Notes: generated from the sequence alone by a model not told the origin. 64,000 nt of DNA from Pseudomonas sp. QS1027 (GCF_002814235.1 NZ_PHSU01000027.1:62001-126000); one strand, 5' to 3'. Positions 8,697-17,559 are shown, counted from the first letter of the stretch. Made by a program: numbers and translations.

Positions 8697-9989
8697 TCAA
8701 AAGATGCCCAGAAGCAACGCCGTCAGGGTCATCAGCACCGAGGCGGCGAGCAGGAAAGGAATGGTGAAACGCTGGTGATCGGCCAGTTCGATCTTGCACA
8801 GGCCCACCAGCAGAAAGGTCGCGGGGGTCAGCGGGCTGACCGGGAAACCGGTGGTGTGCACACCCAGCAAGGACGCCTGGGCCACCTGCAACGGCTCCAC
8901 GCCCAAGGCCTTGCCGACCTCGGCGATCACCGGCATCACGCCGAAATAAAACGAGTCCGGATCGAACAACAGGCTCAGCGGCATCGACAGGAAACCCACC
9001 ACCGCCGGAATCAGCTTGCCGTGGCCGGCCGGGATCTGCGCCACCGCCACTTCGGCCATGGCCTTGAGCATGCCGGTGCCCTGCATGATGCCGGTAAAGA
9101 CCCCGGCGGCCAGGAGAATGCTGGCCATGGTCAGGGCGGTCTTGGCATGGGCATCGATGCGGGCACGCTGGGCGTCGACATTCGGATAGTTGAGGCACAG
9201 CGCGACCACGGTGCCGAGCATGAACATCACCACCGGGTCGACCCAGCCAGCGATCATCACCGCCATCACCAGCACCGTCAGCAGCAGGTTGGCCCAGAAC
9301 AGCCGTGGACGGCGCAGGGCTTCTTCATCCGCGCTGATCACCCGGCTCGGCACGCTGCCCGTGGCCAGGCCAGCGCCCAGGCCCAGACGCTGCTCTTCAC
9401 GCCGGCCCAACCACCAGGCACAGGCGAAGACAAACAGCAGACCGACGATCTGCACCGGAATCAACGGCTGGAACAGGTCCGCCACCGGCACGTGCAACGC
9501 TGCCGACGAACGCAGCACAGGGCCGGTCCAGGGCAGGAAATTCACCCCGGCGGCCATCGCCGCGACACAGGCCAGAATGCGCCGGTCGATGCCCAGCCGC
9601 GTATACAGCGGCAACATCGCCGGGATGGTCACCAGAAAGGTCACCGCCCCGGAACCGTCGAGGTGCACCAGCAACGCCAGCAAGGCCGTGCCCATGACAA
9701 TCCGCGTAGGCCGCGTGCCCACCGTGCGCAGGATGCGGTCGATGATCGGGTCGAGCATGCCGGCATCCGTCATCACCCCGAAAAACAGGATGGCGAACAC
9801 GAACATGCCGACCACCGGGGCCACATTCTTGATGCCGGTGACGATAAAGGCACTGGTTTGCAGACCGAAACCACCGAGCAGCGCGGCAATGATCGGCAAG
9901 GCGATCAGCGCGACCAGGGGCGAGAGACGCTTGCTCATGACAGCCGCAAGCAGACAGACGATGGTGATGACACCCAGCGTGGCGAGCAT
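8697..9989 (-). CDS. CitMHS-family carboxylate transporter
   Basis: 430 aa inner-membrane protein with about 11-12 hydrophobic segments. It begins MLATLGVITIVCLLAAVMSK and carries the conserved segments AAGVNFLPWTGPVLRSSAAL and LLFDPDSFYFGVMPV of the citrate-Mg2+:H+ / citrate-Ca2+:H+ symporter family. It is the first gene of a three-gene operon with the AtuA-family genes, 16 bases from the next start. A metal-complexed or related di/tricarboxylate is the likely cargo. The divergent LysR gene at 10104 is the probable regulator. Confidence 0.88.
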   Translation of the reverse strand: MLATLGVITIVCLLAAVMSKRLSPLVALIALPIIAALLGGFGLQTSAFIVTGIKNVAPVVGMFVFAILFFGVMTDAGMLDPIIDRILRTVGTRPTRIVMGTALLALLVHLDGSGAVTFLVTIPAMLPLYTRLGIDRRILACVAAMAAGVNFLPWTGPVLRSSAALHVPVADLFQPLIPVQIVGLLFVFACAWWLGRREEQRLGLGAGLATGSVPSRVISADEEALRRPRLFWANLLLTVLVMAVMIAGWVDPVVMFMLGTVVALCLNYPNVDAQRARIDAHAKTALTMASILLAAGVFTGIMQGTGMLKAMAEVAVAQIPAGHGKLIPAVVGFLSMPLSLLFDPDSFYFGVMPVIAEVGKALGVEPLQVAQASLLGVHTTGFPVSPLTPATFLLVGLCKIELADHQRFTIPFLLAASVLMTLTALLLGIF

Positions 9990-10103
9990 GGGAAGACTCC
10001 GGGGCCGCTCGACGGCGGACAGTTATTGTTTTCCCCGGAGTATTGGAACGCGGTTAAGCTTTGTAAATTGGAATGTTCACTCCCATGCATTCGGAAAAAC
10101 AGA

Positions 10104-11009
10104 ATGAAGAACGCCGTCCAGCATATCCGCGCCTTCCTGACGGTCGCCCAGACCGGCAACTTCGCCCGCGCCGCCGCCGTGCTGCACCTTTCGCCCTCGG
10201 CGCTGACGGTACAGGTCCAGCAACTGGAAGAGTGGCTCGGCGTCACCCTGCTGGAGCGCAGCCCGCGCCAGGTCAGCCTGACCGGCGCCGGCCAACAGGC
10301 CCGTGGGCCCATGGAGAAACTGTTGCTGGACCTGGACAATATCGTCAGCGGCTCCCGCGACCTGGCCAGTCTGCAACGGGGCGTGGTAACCCTGGCCGCC
10401 TTGCCGTCGATCTGCTCCGGCGCCCTGCCACCGGTCTTGAAGCTGTTTCGCCAGGCCTATCCCGGTATCGAAATCCGCCTGCGGGACGTGGTCGCCCAAC
10501 GTATCGACAGCCTGGTACGGGAGAATGAAGTGGACTTCGGGCTGGGGGTACGGGCCCGGCTCAATCATGGCCTGGATTTCGAAGTGGTCATGGTCGACCG
10601 CTTGTGCCTGTTCCTGCCCGACGAACACCCACTGGCGCGCAAGACCACGGTCAACTTGCCGGACCTGAGTGGCCAGCCGATGATCCTGACCGGACGTGAC
10701 AGCAGCGTGCGCGAACGGGTCGAGCAACTGTTCGACGAACAAGGCCTGACGCTGGTGCCGGGGCTGGAAGCCAACTACATGTCCACGGTCCTGGCGTTGG
10801 TGCGCCAGGGGCTGGGCATGGCGCTGTTGCCGGAATCGGCGGATGACGGCCTCAGCGGCCTGCAAAAACGCCCCGTGGAACACCCCGGCGTCAGCCGCGA
10901 GATCGGCCTGATCAGCCGCAGCGGCCAGCCCCTGTCCCCCGCCGCGACGCGCTTCGTGGCCTTGATTCGGCAAGGCCTGGACCCGACCCGGTCTCTTGAA
11001 AATCCCTGA
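10104..11009 (+). CDS. LysR-family transcriptional regulator
   Basis: 301 aa from ATG 10104; the open frame continues far upstream, but there it is antisense to the transporter gene. The N-terminal winged helix-turn-helix (about 1-60, AFLTVAQTGNFARAAAVLHL) is followed by a periplasmic-binding-protein-like effector domain (about 90-290). It is divergent from the CitMHS/AtuA operon across 114 bases, the usual LysR arrangement, so it probably activates that operon in response to its substrate. Confidence 0.9.
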   Translation: MKNAVQHIRAFLTVAQTGNFARAAAVLHLSPSALTVQVQQLEEWLGVTLLERSPRQVSLTGAGQQARGPMEKLLLDLDNIVSGSRDLASLQRGVVTLAALPSICSGALPPVLKLFRQAYPGIEIRLRDVVAQRIDSLVRENEVDFGLGVRARLNHGLDFEVVMVDRLCLFLPDEHPLARKTTVNLPDLSGQPMILTGRDSSVRERVEQLFDEQGLTLVPGLEANYMSTVLALVRQGLGMALLPESADDGLSGLQKRPVEHPGVSREIGLISRSGQPLSPAATRFVALIRQGLDPTRSLENP

Positions 11010-11030
11010 ATCACTCAGGCAAACCGCGCG

Positions 11031-11960
11031 CTAGAACGTCAGTGAATGCTTGCGATCCAGGCTTTCGCCAAAGCCGCGAATCACCTCCAGCAGCGACTTC
11101 ACCCGCAGTGGCAGACTCCCCGCCGGGTACACGGCGTGCATCTGCGGACTCTCGCCACTGCTGGAGGTGAGCTTGTATTCGGGGCAGACCCGGACCAGGC
11201 GCCCCGCCTCCACCTCGGGTTCCGCCAGCCAATCCGCCAGGCGGGCAATGCCGACACCCGCCAGGGCCGCGTGGAACACCGCCGCACCGGAGCTGAAACG
11301 AAACTTCGGATGCACCCGAAAGCTGATGGCCTGCTCCTCGCTGCGAAAATTCCACTCCTTGAGGATCCGCGGCGCGGTATGCAGGATCAGCGAATGCGCC
11401 TCCAGCGCCTCGATGGAATCCGGCATGCCGCGCCGCTCCAGATAGCCGGGGCTGGCATACAGGTAACGTGAATAACTCCACAGCGGAAAACCGATCAGGT
11501 CACTCGATTGCGGAAACGCACCACGAATCGAAAAGTCCAGCTTGCTCTTGGCCGGATCGATGGTCTCATCGGTGAAAATCACATCGACGTTCACGTCCGG
11601 ATAATGCTCGCAGTACTGCGCGATCAGCCGGGGCAAGACCCCGTGCCCGAGAAACTCGGGGGCGGAAAAGCGAATCCAGCCGTGGGCCAGGCCGCTGAGA
11701 CCGGCCAGGTCTTCATCCGCCTCACGTTGCAGATCCAGCATTTTGTAAGCATGAGGTAGGAAACGTTCACCTGCCTCTGTCAGGCTCACGGCATTCGACG
11801 AACGATTGAACAACTTGACCCCGGCACTTTCCTCCAAGGCCTGCACAGCTCGGGTCAGCGAGCTGGGAGAGCGTCCCAGGGTACGCGCCGCGGCAACGAA
11901 GCTACGCTTGCGCGCCACCGTCGCGAAGGCTTCCAGCTCCCCCAACATATCCAGGGCCAT
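11031..11960 (-). CDS. LysR-family transcriptional regulator
   Basis: 309 aa from ATG 11960, selected because GAGGT lies just upstream; longer in-frame starts reach 12077 but overlap the divergent gene. The winged HTH is at about 1-62 (EAFATVARKRSFVAAARTLG) and the substrate-binding domain follows. The divergent spacing of 110 bases to the 2OG-oxygenase gene makes it the likely regulator of the oxygenase-permease-deacylase operon. The shared intergenic region holds the interrupted repeat TTGCAC...ACAATGC, a possible LysR contact. Confidence 0.88.
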   Translation of the reverse strand: MALDMLGELEAFATVARKRSFVAAARTLGRSPSSLTRAVQALEESAGVKLFNRSSNAVSLTEAGERFLPHAYKMLDLQREADEDLAGLSGLAHGWIRFSAPEFLGHGVLPRLIAQYCEHYPDVNVDVIFTDETIDPAKSKLDFSIRGAFPQSSDLIGFPLWSYSRYLYASPGYLERRGMPDSIEALEAHSLILHTAPRILKEWNFRSEEQAISFRVHPKFRFSSGAAVFHAALAGVGIARLADWLAEPEVEAGRLVRVCPEYKLTSSSGESPQMHAVYPAGSLPLRVKSLLEVIRGFGESLDRKHSLTF

Positions 11961-12070
11961 TCCCCACCTCATTGCACTTTTCACAATGCGGCATTGCAAC
12001 ACAAAAAAAGCCCTTCCGTTAGCCTTCCCGTTCAACCCACAGGGACGTAGGCAAACAGGAGCAAACGGAC

Positions 12071-13156
12071 GTGTCAAAGCTGGATGAAATAGTCGGGAAA
12101 TCTGCGGCGCTTATCGGTGAAGAAATTCGCGAATGGCTGGGGAAAAAGTCCGCGACCTCAACCCGACAGGGGATACCGCAGGTTCATGTATCGTTCGAAG
12201 AACAACGTGGCCTGCACGCCGGCCTGGCGTCGCTGGCGGTGACCGACAGCGCTTCGGGCATCCGCTGCATGCCGGCCCTGGGCCAGTTGCTGGAGAGCAC
12301 CCTGGGCACCGAGAAAGTCCGGCAACTGCGCGACTTTCCCCAGTCCCCTGAGGTGGCGATGATCGTCCGCGGGCTGCCGGTGGACCTGCAGCTACCGCCC
12401 ACCCCCTACGACATGACGCCGGGTATCGAGCACCTGCCGGTGATGGCCGGGGCGATCCTGTCCGTGCTGCAAACCCTGCAAACCCGCCCGGTGGCGTACG
12501 AAGGCGAAAGCGACGACACGGTGTTCCGCCATGTCTCGCCCAAGCAACAGCGCGAGAGTGAAAAAAGCTCCTATGGCTCGCGCATGGACCTGGGCATGCA
12601 TGTCGACAACCCGCACCTGCCCCTGACCTGCGAACCCCTCGCGCGCTTGTCGGCCTGCCCGGAGTACCTGTCCCTGACCGGTCTGCGCTGCGAGCTCGGC
12701 GTGCCGACAAGCATCGTCGCCATTGCCGACGTGCTGGCCATGCTGCCAGCTTCGGTCGAAGAAGAATTGTCGCGGCCGCACTTCGCCATCCGCCGACCGG
12801 CCTCCTTCGGCAAACAGGGTAATGTGCTGGAAAACGTCCCCCTGCTGTACAGAAACGCCAGCGGTGGCCTGTATTGCCGCTACAACAAGGCCAGTGTCGC
12901 CGCGACCTGCGCCAACGCGCAGTTTGCCCTGCAACTGTTCGCCGCCGCCGCCAATCATCCCGATGTCGTGCACCAGATTCTGTTGCAACCGGGGGACATG
13001 CTGATCTTCAAGAACCAGCAAACCCTGCATGCCCGGGACGGCTTCACCCCCCGCTACGACGGCCGCGACCGCTGGATGCTGCGCGTCTTCGGGGTCAACG
13101 ACCCGGCACGCGTGGTGCCGCTGGACCCTCACCAACCTTTCATCGTCAGAGCCTGA
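12071..13156 (+). CDS. Clavaminate-synthase-like Fe(II)/2-oxoglutarate oxygenase
   Basis: 361 aa, GTG start with AGGAG 10 bases upstream. The jelly-roll TauD/clavaminate synthase-like fold is indicated by the iron triad: H177-x-D179 in LGMHVDNPHLP, distal H320 in QTLHARDGF, and R338 in RWMLRVFG for 2-oxoglutarate. The segment PEYLSLTGLRC is typical of the clavaminate synthase / arginine-, asparagine- and enduracididine-hydroxylase branch, which hydroxylates free or carrier-bound amino acids. It is first in an operon with a TauE/SafE permease (4-base gap) and a YbaK-type aminoacyl-tRNA deacylase. An amino-acid hydroxylase is the best inference; the substrate is unknown. Confidence 0.82.
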   Translation: MSKLDEIVGKSAALIGEEIREWLGKKSATSTRQGIPQVHVSFEEQRGLHAGLASLAVTDSASGIRCMPALGQLLESTLGTEKVRQLRDFPQSPEVAMIVRGLPVDLQLPPTPYDMTPGIEHLPVMAGAILSVLQTLQTRPVAYEGESDDTVFRHVSPKQQRESEKSSYGSRMDLGMHVDNPHLPLTCEPLARLSACPEYLSLTGLRCELGVPTSIVAIADVLAMLPASVEEELSRPHFAIRRPASFGKQGNVLENVPLLYRNASGGLYCRYNKASVAATCANAQFALQLFAAAANHPDVVHQILLQPGDMLIFKNQQTLHARDGFTPRYDGRDRWMLRVFGVNDPARVVPLDPHQPFIVRA

Positions 13157-13160
13157 TTTC

Positions 13161-13925
13161 ATGGTCGATATTGTCATCCTTTGCGTTTTCGCCTTCTCCG
13201 CCGGTCTGATCGATGCGGCGGTGGGCGGCGGCGGACTGATCCAGATACCCGCGCTGTTCAACGTGCTGCCCACGGCATCACCGGCAGCGTTGCTGGGTAC
13301 CAACAAGGTCGCGGCCGCCTGCGGCACCGCGTTCGCGGCCCGGTCCTTCGTACGCAAGGTGGTAATCGACTGGAGCCTGGTGGTCCCGGCCGCCTGCGCG
13401 GCCTTTGCCATGGCCTTCTTCGGCGCGGCCACGGTGTCCTCCGTGCCCCAGTCGGTGATCCGTCCGGCGGTGCTGGTGCTGATCGTATTGATGGCCATCT
13501 ACACCTTCTGGAAGAAGGACTTCGGCGCCCTGCACAAACCCATGCGCATCGGCACCAAGGAAAAACTGCTGGCGATCGTGATCGGCGGGGCCATCGGCTT
13601 CTACGACGGGCTGTTCGGCCCCGGCACCGGCAGTTTCCTGATCTTCCTGTTTATCCGCTGCTTCGCCTTCGACTTCCTGCACGCCTCGGCGTCGGCCAAG
13701 GTGGTGAACATCGCGACCAACGTCGCGGCACTGATCTTCTTCATTCCAACCGGCAACGTGCTCTACCTGATCGCCATCCCCATGGCCGTCTTCAACATCC
13801 TCGGTGCGCTGACCGGCACCTGGCTGGCGGTGCACAAAGGCGTACCCTTTGTCCGGGCGCTGTTCCTGGTGTTGCTGGTGATCCTGATCAGCAAACTGTC
13901 CTACGACCTGATCCTGCAAACCTGA
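13161..13925 (+). CDS. TauE/SafE-family membrane permease
   Basis: 254 aa with about 7-8 membrane segments. The N-terminal half carries FSAGLIDAAVGGGGLIQIP and the second half GFYDGLFGPGTGSFLIF, the duplicated signature of the TauE/SafE (DUF81) family of anion/sulfonate exporters. It starts 4 bases after the oxygenase stop, so it is tightly co-expressed. In this operon export of the oxygenase product, or of a related acidic compound, is plausible. Direction and cargo cannot be read from sequence. Confidence 0.85.
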   Translation: MVDIVILCVFAFSAGLIDAAVGGGGLIQIPALFNVLPTASPAALLGTNKVAAACGTAFAARSFVRKVVIDWSLVVPAACAAFAMAFFGAATVSSVPQSVIRPAVLVLIVLMAIYTFWKKDFGALHKPMRIGTKEKLLAIVIGGAIGFYDGLFGPGTGSFLIFLFIRCFAFDFLHASASAKVVNIATNVAALIFFIPTGNVLYLIAIPMAVFNILGALTGTWLAVHKGVPFVRALFLVLLVILISKLSYDLILQT

Positions 13926-13949
13926 TCCTGTAACCCCGAGGAAAATTCC

Positions 13950-14429
13950 ATGTATCCGATGTTCGATCGCCTGGTGGCGCTGCTCGACGCCCGCGCCGCC
14001 TCCTACCGGGTGTTGATGCACGATGCCGAGGGCCAGTCGGCGCGGGTCGCCGAAATCCGTGGCACCGAGCCGGGCCAGGGGGCCAAGGCCATGCTCTGCT
14101 CCCTCAAGGGCCAGGCCGAACCCTATGCCCTGGTGATATTGCCGGGGGACCAGAAGCTCGACATGAAGAAAGTCGGTGCGGCCCTGGGCGGGAAAAAAGC
14201 CGAACTGGTAAAGGCCGAAACCGCCATGGAACTGACCGGCTGCCGGATCGGCGCCATTCCGCCTTTCGTCTTCGATGAGCGGATTCAATTGATCGTCGAT
14301 CCGGCCCTGACCAGCCGCTACGGCGAAATCGCCTTCAATGCCGGCCGGCTGGATGCGTCCATGGTGCTCGACACCCAGGATTACCTGGCGATTGCCAAGC
14401 CGCAGTTGCTCGATGTGAGCCAGGCCTGA
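13950..14429 (+). CDS. YbaK/EbsC-type aminoacyl-tRNA deacylase
   Basis: 159 aa single-domain protein of the YbaK/ProX superfamily of free-standing trans-editing deacylases, which hydrolyse mischarged tRNAs such as Cys-tRNAPro or Ala-tRNAPro. Visible features are the N-terminal helix with ARAASYRVLMHDAEG, KAMLCSLKG, and the core with KKVGAALGGKKAELV and LTGCRIGAIPP. The GAGGAAA site is 7 bases ahead of the ATG. As third gene of the oxygenase-permease operon it may protect translation against a hydroxylated amino acid made by the first gene; that link is inference. Confidence 0.85.
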   Translation: MYPMFDRLVALLDARAASYRVLMHDAEGQSARVAEIRGTEPGQGAKAMLCSLKGQAEPYALVILPGDQKLDMKKVGAALGGKKAELVKAETAMELTGCRIGAIPPFVFDERIQLIVDPALTSRYGEIAFNAGRLDASMVLDTQDYLAIAKPQLLDVSQA

Positions 14430-14537
14430 TCCCATGGCAGCATTGGCCTGGCCGTTTTAACCTTGAATGGCCCTTGCAAACCCGATCCCGGCTACTTTGT
14501 AATGCTCGCTGAAACCCGCAATGCGAGCGCCTGCCCC

Positions 14538-15128
14538 GTGAAAAACCTGCAATTGCTGCAATCCCTTGAAGGCGAGCGCTTGCTGCTGCGCCCACTCCAG
14601 GCCGACGATGCCGACGCACTGGTGGCGGCTGCCCGGGACGGCGAACTGTGGAACCTGCCCTTTACCGTCGTACCGGGGCCCGATACGGTCGAGTCCTACC
14701 TGCACAAGGCCCTCACGGGTCGGGAGGCCGGGGCGGTGATGCCGTTTGTCATCGTGATCAAGGCCACCGGCGAAGTGATCGGCTCGACGCGCTTCTGGAA
14801 GATCGATCGCCAGTACCGCAAGCTGGAAATCGGCAGTTCCTGGATCTCGACCCGCTGGCAGAAAAGCTTCGTCAATACCGAAGCCAAGTACCTGATGCTA
14901 CGCCACGCCTTCGAAGTGCTCGATTGCGTGCGCGTGCAGTTCACCACCGATGAGATCAACGAAAAATCCCGCGCGGCGATCCTGCGCCTGGGCGCCAAGC
15001 AGGAAGGTATCGTGCGCAACGAGCGGATCATGCCGGACGGACGCAAGCGCAATTCCGTACGCTTCAGCATCATCGATGAAGAGTGGCCCGATGTTCGCCT
15101 GGGACTGGAAAAGAACCTGCACCGGTAG
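14538..15128 (+). CDS. GNAT N-acetyltransferase (RimJ/RimL-like)
   Basis: 196 aa from the GTG at 14538; an in-frame ATG at 14502 is an alternative and neither has a clear ribosome-binding site. The layout is that of RimJ/RimL-like GNATs: LEGERLLLRPLQADDADAL, then VIGSTRFW and LEIGSSWI, and the acetyl-CoA region with EKSRAAILRLGAKQEGI. It would acetylate an amino group of a small molecule or protein N-terminus. It follows the deacylase by about 110 bases in the same direction, so membership in that operon is possible but not tight. Confidence 0.85.
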   Translation: MKNLQLLQSLEGERLLLRPLQADDADALVAAARDGELWNLPFTVVPGPDTVESYLHKALTGREAGAVMPFVIVIKATGEVIGSTRFWKIDRQYRKLEIGSSWISTRWQKSFVNTEAKYLMLRHAFEVLDCVRVQFTTDEINEKSRAAILRLGAKQEGIVRNERIMPDGRKRNSVRFSIIDEEWPDVRLGLEKNLHR

Positions 15129-15249
15129 CGCCTTCGCGGCCGTCCATGGAGCCCAGGGCGATAATGAAAAAATCTTCAGGGGCGACCGGAAAAACAGTCC
15201 GCCATTCATATACAAGCCATTGAAAATATTAGATTTTATTTCTTAACGA

Positions 15250-15352
15250 ATAAAACTTCTTTCACTGTGACCGAGAGCCGGGGTGTTTATATTTCTACCT
15301 GCTTCTTTGGTGAAACCTCTTATTGGCCCGCAGTCTTTGCGGGCCTTTTTTT
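15250..15352 (+). ncRNA. Candidate small RNA or terminated leader
   Basis: The 335-base gap between the GNAT and DUF2252 genes ends its AT-rich half with an excellent intrinsic terminator: GGCCCGC / GCGGGCC stem at 15325-15345 followed by seven T (15346-15352). TTGAAA at about 15219 with an AT-rich stretch downstream could serve as promoter. The arrangement fits a short independent RNA of roughly 100 bases, or an attenuated leader of the DUF2252 gene. Ends are guesses. Confidence 0.3.
15325..15352 (+). terminator. Rho-independent terminator
   Basis: Stem GGCCCGC with loop AGTCTTT and arm GCGGGCC, then TTTTTTT. It ends transcripts from the GNAT side, or a short RNA starting in the intergenic region. 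Confidence 0.85.
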
Positions 15353-15462
15353 GTCTGAAAATCGCAGAAAATCATCGGGACAGGGATCGAACGCATCCAC
15401 ACCGCGGTCTAGGCTCTATACGAAATGTGTATCACCTTCTCACCCGATCGAAGAGCCCGCCC

Positions 15463-16659
15463 TTGAAACCACCTCGTCCCGCCGACCGCAACGCCATCCT
15501 CGCCAACCTGCGCAATGAGAAAATGGCCCGTTCGGCCCACGCCTATGTCCGCGGCAGTACGGTCCAGTTCTATGAGTGGTTGCACAGCCAGCGCGGCAGA
15601 CGCCTGCCCCATGGCCCCAATGTGTGGATCTGCGGCGACTGTCACGCCGGCAACCTGGGCCCCACGGGGGACAGGCACGGCGGTATCGACATCCATATCC
15701 GCGACCTCGACCAGACCGTGATCGGCAACCCCACCCATGACCTGGTGCGCCTGGCCCTGTCCCTGGCGACCGCCGCCCGCGGCTCGGACCTGCCCGGCGT
15801 GACCACCGCGCGGATGCTCGAGGAAATGATGGTGGGCTACGAACAGGCCCTGATGGACGAGACCGACCGTACGCCCGAGCGCCCGTCCCAGGTCAAGGCC
15901 GGCCTGCGGGACGCGGTCAAGCGCACCTGGAAGAACCTGGCCCGGGAGCGCATGGAGAACACCAAACCGACCCTGCCGATCGGACGGCATTTCTGGCCGA
16001 TGTCCCGCAGCGAAAAAGCCGAGATCAAGGCCTTGTGTGCCGGGAAAGAGATCCAGGCCCTGGTGACCTCGCTCAAGGGGCGTCCCAATGATGCCAGTGT
16101 CGAACTGCTCGACTGCGCCTATTGGGTCAAGGGGTGCAGTTCGCTGGGGCTGCTGCGTTACGCCGTGCTCCTGGGCGTCGGTGGTCATGACGAGCAGGAT
16201 TATTGCCTGATCGACGTCAAGGAAGCCGTCGCCGCAGCCGCTCCCCGTGGTGCCCACGTGCATATGCCACGGGACAATGCGCGGCGGGTGGTTGAAGGGG
16301 CACGCCATCTTTCCCCCGGCCTGGGAGAGCGGATGATCGCCACGCGTTTTCTCGACCACGGGATGTTCATTCGTGAGCTGCTGCCCCAGGACCTCAAGCT
16401 GGAACTGGACACCCTCAATGAAACCGACGCCATGCACGCGGCGGGTTATCTGGCCCGGGTGATCGGCATCGCCCATGCCCGGCAGATGGATGAAGCCACG
16501 CGTAAAAGCTGGCGGGACGAGCTGCAGCTCAATCGCTCGAAAACCCTCGATGCACCGTCCTGGTTGTGGACCAGCGTCGTGCAATTGGTGGGCAACCATG
16601 AGCAGGGGTATCTGGAGCATTGCCGTCGCTACGCGCTGGGGACGGCAAAAAGAGCGTAG
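15463..16659 (+). CDS. DUF2252 family protein
   Basis: 398 aa from a TTG at 15463 (KPPRPADRNAILANLRNEKM); an in-frame GTG at 15427 is the alternative. VWICGDCHAGNLGP and HIRDLDQTVIG resemble the GDxHxxN and D-x-D catalytic and metal motifs of aminoglycoside-phosphotransferase-like kinases, a similarity typical of DUF2252. The physiological substrate is unknown. It has no signal peptide or membrane segments. The gene stands alone behind an intrinsic terminator and converges on uppP. Confidence 0.85.
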   Translation: MKPPRPADRNAILANLRNEKMARSAHAYVRGSTVQFYEWLHSQRGRRLPHGPNVWICGDCHAGNLGPTGDRHGGIDIHIRDLDQTVIGNPTHDLVRLALSLATAARGSDLPGVTTARMLEEMMVGYEQALMDETDRTPERPSQVKAGLRDAVKRTWKNLARERMENTKPTLPIGRHFWPMSRSEKAEIKALCAGKEIQALVTSLKGRPNDASVELLDCAYWVKGCSSLGLLRYAVLLGVGGHDEQDYCLIDVKEAVAAAAPRGAHVHMPRDNARRVVEGARHLSPGLGERMIATRFLDHGMFIRELLPQDLKLELDTLNETDAMHAAGYLARVIGIAHARQMDEATRKSWRDELQLNRSKTLDAPSWLWTSVVQLVGNHEQGYLEHCRRYALGTAKRA

Positions 16660-16686
16660 CCCGCAGGCTACGCTCGGGCGTGTCGC

Positions 16687-17559
16687 TTACGACAGAAAGC
16701 CGGTGCTGACCCCGACGAGGAGGAAAATCCCCAGTGCTGCGCGATAGATCACGAAAGGCCAGGTGGAGAAGCGTTCCAGAAAACGCATCAGGCCCCAGAT
16801 CGCACAGAACGCCGAGACGCTCGCGACCACCAAGCCGAACAGCAGATGGCTCCAGGCCTCCGCCGGGATCTGCGCATGGTGTAACGTCAGCAACTCCTTG
16901 AGCCCGGCCAGCGCGATCGCCGGCAAGCCCAGCAGGAAGGAGAACCGGGCGGCCTCTTCACGCTTGAAGTTGAGGAACAGGGCCGCGGTCAGCGTCGAGC
17001 CGGAACGGGAAACACCCGGGATCAGCGCGCCGACCTGGGCGATACCGACGATCAGCGCATCGCGCAGGCGCATCTCGCCCACCACCCGCTGGTGGCGGGC
17101 ACTGAACTCGGACACCGCCATCAACACCGCCATCACCAGGCAGGAAATGCCGATCACCGTCAGCCCGCGCAGGGGCGAGTCGCAGGCATTGAGTGTCGAG
17201 GACAAGGCCAGGCCGGCGATCCCGATGGGGATGGTCGCCAGGATGATCGCCACCGCCAGCTTGAACCACGGGCTGTTGTAGTCGCCCTGGCGCACGGCGC
17301 CGATACTGCCGCCGACCACATCGCGCACATCACGCCAGAAATAACTGACCACTGCCGCCAGCGCGGCCAATTGCATCGCGGCCGAAAAAGCCGAGCCCGG
17401 ATCCTGCCAGCCGAGTACCGCCGGCACGACGCGCATATGCGCCGTGGACGAGATAGGCAGCAATTCCGTGATGCCCTGGATGATACCCAGAATGCCGATT
17501 TGCAGATAATTCAGCGAAGCGAAGCCAATATCGAGGCCGCTGGAGCAGACGTTAGACAA
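16687..17559 (-). CDS. uppP: Undecaprenyl-diphosphatase
   Basis: About 290 aa inner-membrane enzyme that removes a phosphate from undecaprenyl diphosphate to recycle the lipid carrier for peptidoglycan; it also confers bacitracin tolerance. Both family signatures are present: GITELLPISSTAHMRV (usually STGH, here STAH) and PGVSRSGSTLT. About eight membrane segments. The start is uncertain: TTG 17559 (GGGA upstream) gives near-usual length, while TTG 17637 would add 26 residues. Pseudomonas often carry more than one uppP, and this divergent signature suggests a secondary copy. Confidence 0.87.
   Translation of the reverse strand: MSNVCSSGLDIGFASLNYLQIGILGIIQGITELLPISSTAHMRVVPAVLGWQDPGSAFSAAMQLAALAAVVSYFWRDVRDVVGGSIGAVRQGDYNSPWFKLAVAIILATIPIGIAGLALSSTLNACDSPLRGLTVIGISCLVMAVLMAVSEFSARHQRVVGEMRLRDALIVGIAQVGALIPGVSRSGSTLTAALFLNFKREEAARFSFLLGLPAIALAGLKELLTLHHAQIPAEAWSHLLFGLVVASVSAFCAIWGLMRFLERFSTWPFVIYRAALGIFLLVGVSTGFLS

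Noticed and set aside
8775..10103. Long plus-strand open frame continuous with the LysR gene
   Set aside because: It is antisense to the CitMHS gene, His/Gln/Arg-rich without domain; the LysR start at 10104 is natural.
13278..14435. 385-codon minus-strand frame
   Set aside because: Antisense shadow of the TauE/SafE permease and YbaK genes; Gly/His/Gln-rich, no motif.
15409..16620. 403-codon minus-strand frame
   Set aside because: Opposite of DUF2252, which has recognisable GDxHxxN and DxD motifs on the plus strand.
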